Part shown: one piece after another, positions 6,680 through 7,851 of the stretch
Position numbering within the stretch: position 1 is the stretch's first letter
Layout: each line of letters opens with the position of its first letter
Assembly: GCA_002405445.1 (NCBI GenBank)
Contig: DHLV01000225.1
Location: forward strand, 3,637-11,487
Direction of reading: 5' to 3'
Length of the DNA: 7,851 nt
Source of the DNA: Flammeovirgaceae bacterium UBA4659
GTDB taxonomy: Bacteria; Bacteroidota; Bacteroidia; Cytophagales; Cyclobacteriaceae
Position numbers and translations under genes: made by a program
Notes under the pieces: generated by a model
The model's input: the letters and a program-made list of their open reading frames with translations, nothing else
The model's database searches: none
Told to the model about the DNA's origin: nothing

Positions 6680-6724
6680 CGGTGGCTAAACTTTTTCACC
6701 TGAATTAGTTATTTTTCTGACACA

Positions 6725-7090
6725 ATGACACAGGAACAAAAGCGTGTACACATTTTACTAAAGGCCGTCATCTACCACTATCACGGCTTAGATGAATTGG
6801 AGCGAAATGATCTGGAGGCGACTGCTGCACAACTGGATGCAAAAAATGAGTTGGCGTGGGCGTTGGAGTTCATTGCGAAAGATTACATCACCTCGTTTGA
6901 GCGTGCACGGGCATTTCTCAATAACATTATTGGCGACTACGAAAAAGACACACGGATCGAATTGATCCAAATGGTATGGCAAGCCAACAACCTGAAGGGC
7001 TATGTCACCGAAATGGAAGCCACCGCCATGCTCAAACTTGCCAAAGACTGGAACGTGCAAAAAGAACTGATTGAGATGGTGCTGAAGTAA
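6725..7090 (+). CDS. Small helical protein, possibly TerB-like
   Basis: I do not firmly recognise this 121-residue protein. It is soluble-looking, charged, with no signal peptide or membrane segment, and almost certainly all helical. The two halves show a loosely similar pattern: a hydrophobic helix, a short polar turn, then an acidic helix (LLKAVIYHYHGLDELERNDL at 11-30, and VWQANNLKGYVTEMEATAML at 84-103). The second resembles the A-x-x-DG-x-x-x-x-x-E segment of TerB-like domains, with NLKG in place of the usual acidic DG. A TerB-like fold is therefore a guess. It starts at an ATG 45 bp after hemW on the same strand, so it may be read with hemW. It converges on the response regulator gene with 27 bp between the stops. 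Its length, clean start and uninterrupted frame support a real gene. Confidence 0.72.
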   Translation: MTQEQKRVHILLKAVIYHYHGLDELERNDLEATAAQLDAKNELAWALEFIAKDYITSFERARAFLNNIIGDYEKDTRIELIQMVWQANNLKGYVTEMEATAMLKLAKDWNVQKELIEMVLK

Positions 7091-7117
7091 GGGAATCTGG
7101 CGCTCTTCAAACAATGC

Positions 7118-7834
7118 TTACAAGCTCATCATATCCTTAAATTTTGCCGCTTGCCTGCGGCTCACTTCCACTTTGTCGCCACCGCGCAAGCGCACCATCA
7201 GGCCACCGTTGAACCAAGGCTCAATCGCTTCTACCCAGCTTAAGTTGACAATATGCTTTCTGCTGGCGCGGAAAAAAGCACGCTCATCGAGCTTCTCATC
7301 CAAGGCGTTCAGCGATTTGTGGATCATCGGCTTATTCGTGTCGAAGTACACTTTGATATAGTTGCCATCTGACTCAAACATACGCACAGCCGAGAGGCTC
7401 ACAAACCAGCACCGTTCACCGTCTTTCACAAACACCTGGTCTTCGAGGCTCAGTTTCTTGTCGTTGGCGCGGCCGGCTTTCGCGCGCTCTTTTTCCGTTA
7501 CCTTATGCACTGCTTCGCTCAGCCGCTCGGGCACCACGGGCTTCAACAAGTAATCAAGCGCATTGACTTCAAAAGCCTTCAATGCGTATTGATCGTAAGC
7601 AGTGGTAAATACCACCATGGGCACTGAATCCAGTGACTCCAGCAACTGAAACCCGGTGCGGCCGGGCATTTGAATATCGAGGAAGAGTAAATCAGGGTTG
7701 AGCTCTTCGATCATCTTCTCGGCCTCATCGGCATTTGCTGCTTCGCCAACCACTTCAATAGAAGGGTGTGCTTCCAACAATTTCATCAATTCTTTGCGTG
7801 CCAGACGTTCGTCATCAATTACAAGAGCTTTCAT
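7118..7834 (-). CDS. LytTR-family DNA-binding response regulator
   Basis: The 238-residue protein is a two-component response regulator that would bind DNA as a dimer after phosphorylation. The receiver domain (about 1-115) has the acidic pair Asp7-Asp8, phospho-acceptor Asp53 in LLFLDIQMPG, the switch Thr in FTTAYD (76-81) and Lys98 in LLKPV. After a charged linker (about 116-130) comes a LytTR domain (about 131-236) with VFVKDGERCWFV, MFESDGNYIKVYF (152-164), FRASRKHIVNLSWV (188-201) and VEVSRRQAAKFK (222-233). All key receiver residues are present, so it should be phosphorylatable. Relatives are usually paired with a LytS/YehU-type histidine kinase; if one exists here it lies upstream, beyond 7851. 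The DNA target cannot be told from the window. This is not PorX, the T9SS regulator, which carries a PglZ-type domain instead of LytTR. Confidence 0.94.
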   Translation of the reverse strand: MKALVIDDERLARKELMKLLEAHPSIEVVGEAANADEAEKMIEELNPDLLFLDIQMPGRTGFQLLESLDSVPMVVFTTAYDQYALKAFEVNALDYLLKPVVPERLSEAVHKVTEKERAKAGRANDKKLSLEDQVFVKDGERCWFVSLSAVRMFESDGNYIKVYFDTNKPMIHKSLNALDEKLDERAFFRASRKHIVNLSWVEAIEPWFNGGLMVRLRGGDKVEVSRRQAAKFKDMMSL

Positions 7835-7851
7835 GTGTATAATTTTAAGTT

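Noticed and set aside
6681..6717. GGTG...CACC hairpin and TATTTTTC block between hemW and the 121-codon gene
   Set aside because: The stem is only 4 bp with no following T run in place, and no TTG block lies 17-23 bp upstream of the TATTTTTC element.
7118..7834. Response regulator as the T9SS regulator PorX
   Set aside because: PorX has a receiver plus PglZ-type domain; this protein has a clear LytTR DNA-binding domain and is not in the T9SS operon.

Overview
The window looks like chromosomal DNA of a Bacteroidota bacterium, probably of the Cytophagales type. The main evidence is a type IX secretion system (T9SS) gene run, porP-gldK-gldL-gldM, which is confined to that phylum. A DUF4271 gene and a LytTR-type response regulator, both typical of the phylum, agree with this. 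Base composition is moderate and even throughout. I see no mobile elements, CRISPR arrays, tRNA or rRNA genes, and no gene-free stretch longer than about 130 bases.

Layout. From 1 to about 5520 everything is on the minus strand. In transcription order this is a membrane protein with a C-terminal DUF4271 region (5520 to 4426), then uroporphyrinogen-III synthase hemD (4403 to 3627). A 115-bp gap follows, with a candidate terminator and a good candidate Bacteroidota-type promoter. Next come porP/sprF (3511 to 2558), gldK (2427 to 1303), gldL (1238 to 414) and the 5' part of gldM (372 down to the window edge at 1). gldM has no stop in the window, and gldN would be expected beyond base 1. On the plus strand are hemW (5564-6679) and a small helical protein, possibly TerB-like (6725-7090). 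A LytTR response regulator (7834 to 7118, minus strand) is convergent with the latter; its kinase partner, if adjacent, lies beyond 7851.

How the genes work together. GldL and GldM form the inner-membrane rotary motor that drives T9SS secretion and gliding. GldK is an outer-membrane lipoprotein of the periplasmic GldK/GldN ring. PorP/SprF is an outer-membrane beta-barrel tied to the same machine. The order porP-K-L-M matches my recollection of porP-porK-porL-porM-porN in Porphyromonas gingivalis. HemD (tetrapyrrole synthesis) and HemW (heme chaperone) are separate heme functions next door.

The window is mostly conserved core content, and I do not see a clearly new system. The points most worth a second look are a 56-residue internal repeat in the cytoplasmic part of GldL, the beta-rich ectodomain fused in front of the DUF4271 membrane region, the DUF4271-hemD pair abutting the T9SS operon, and the unassigned 121-residue protein.
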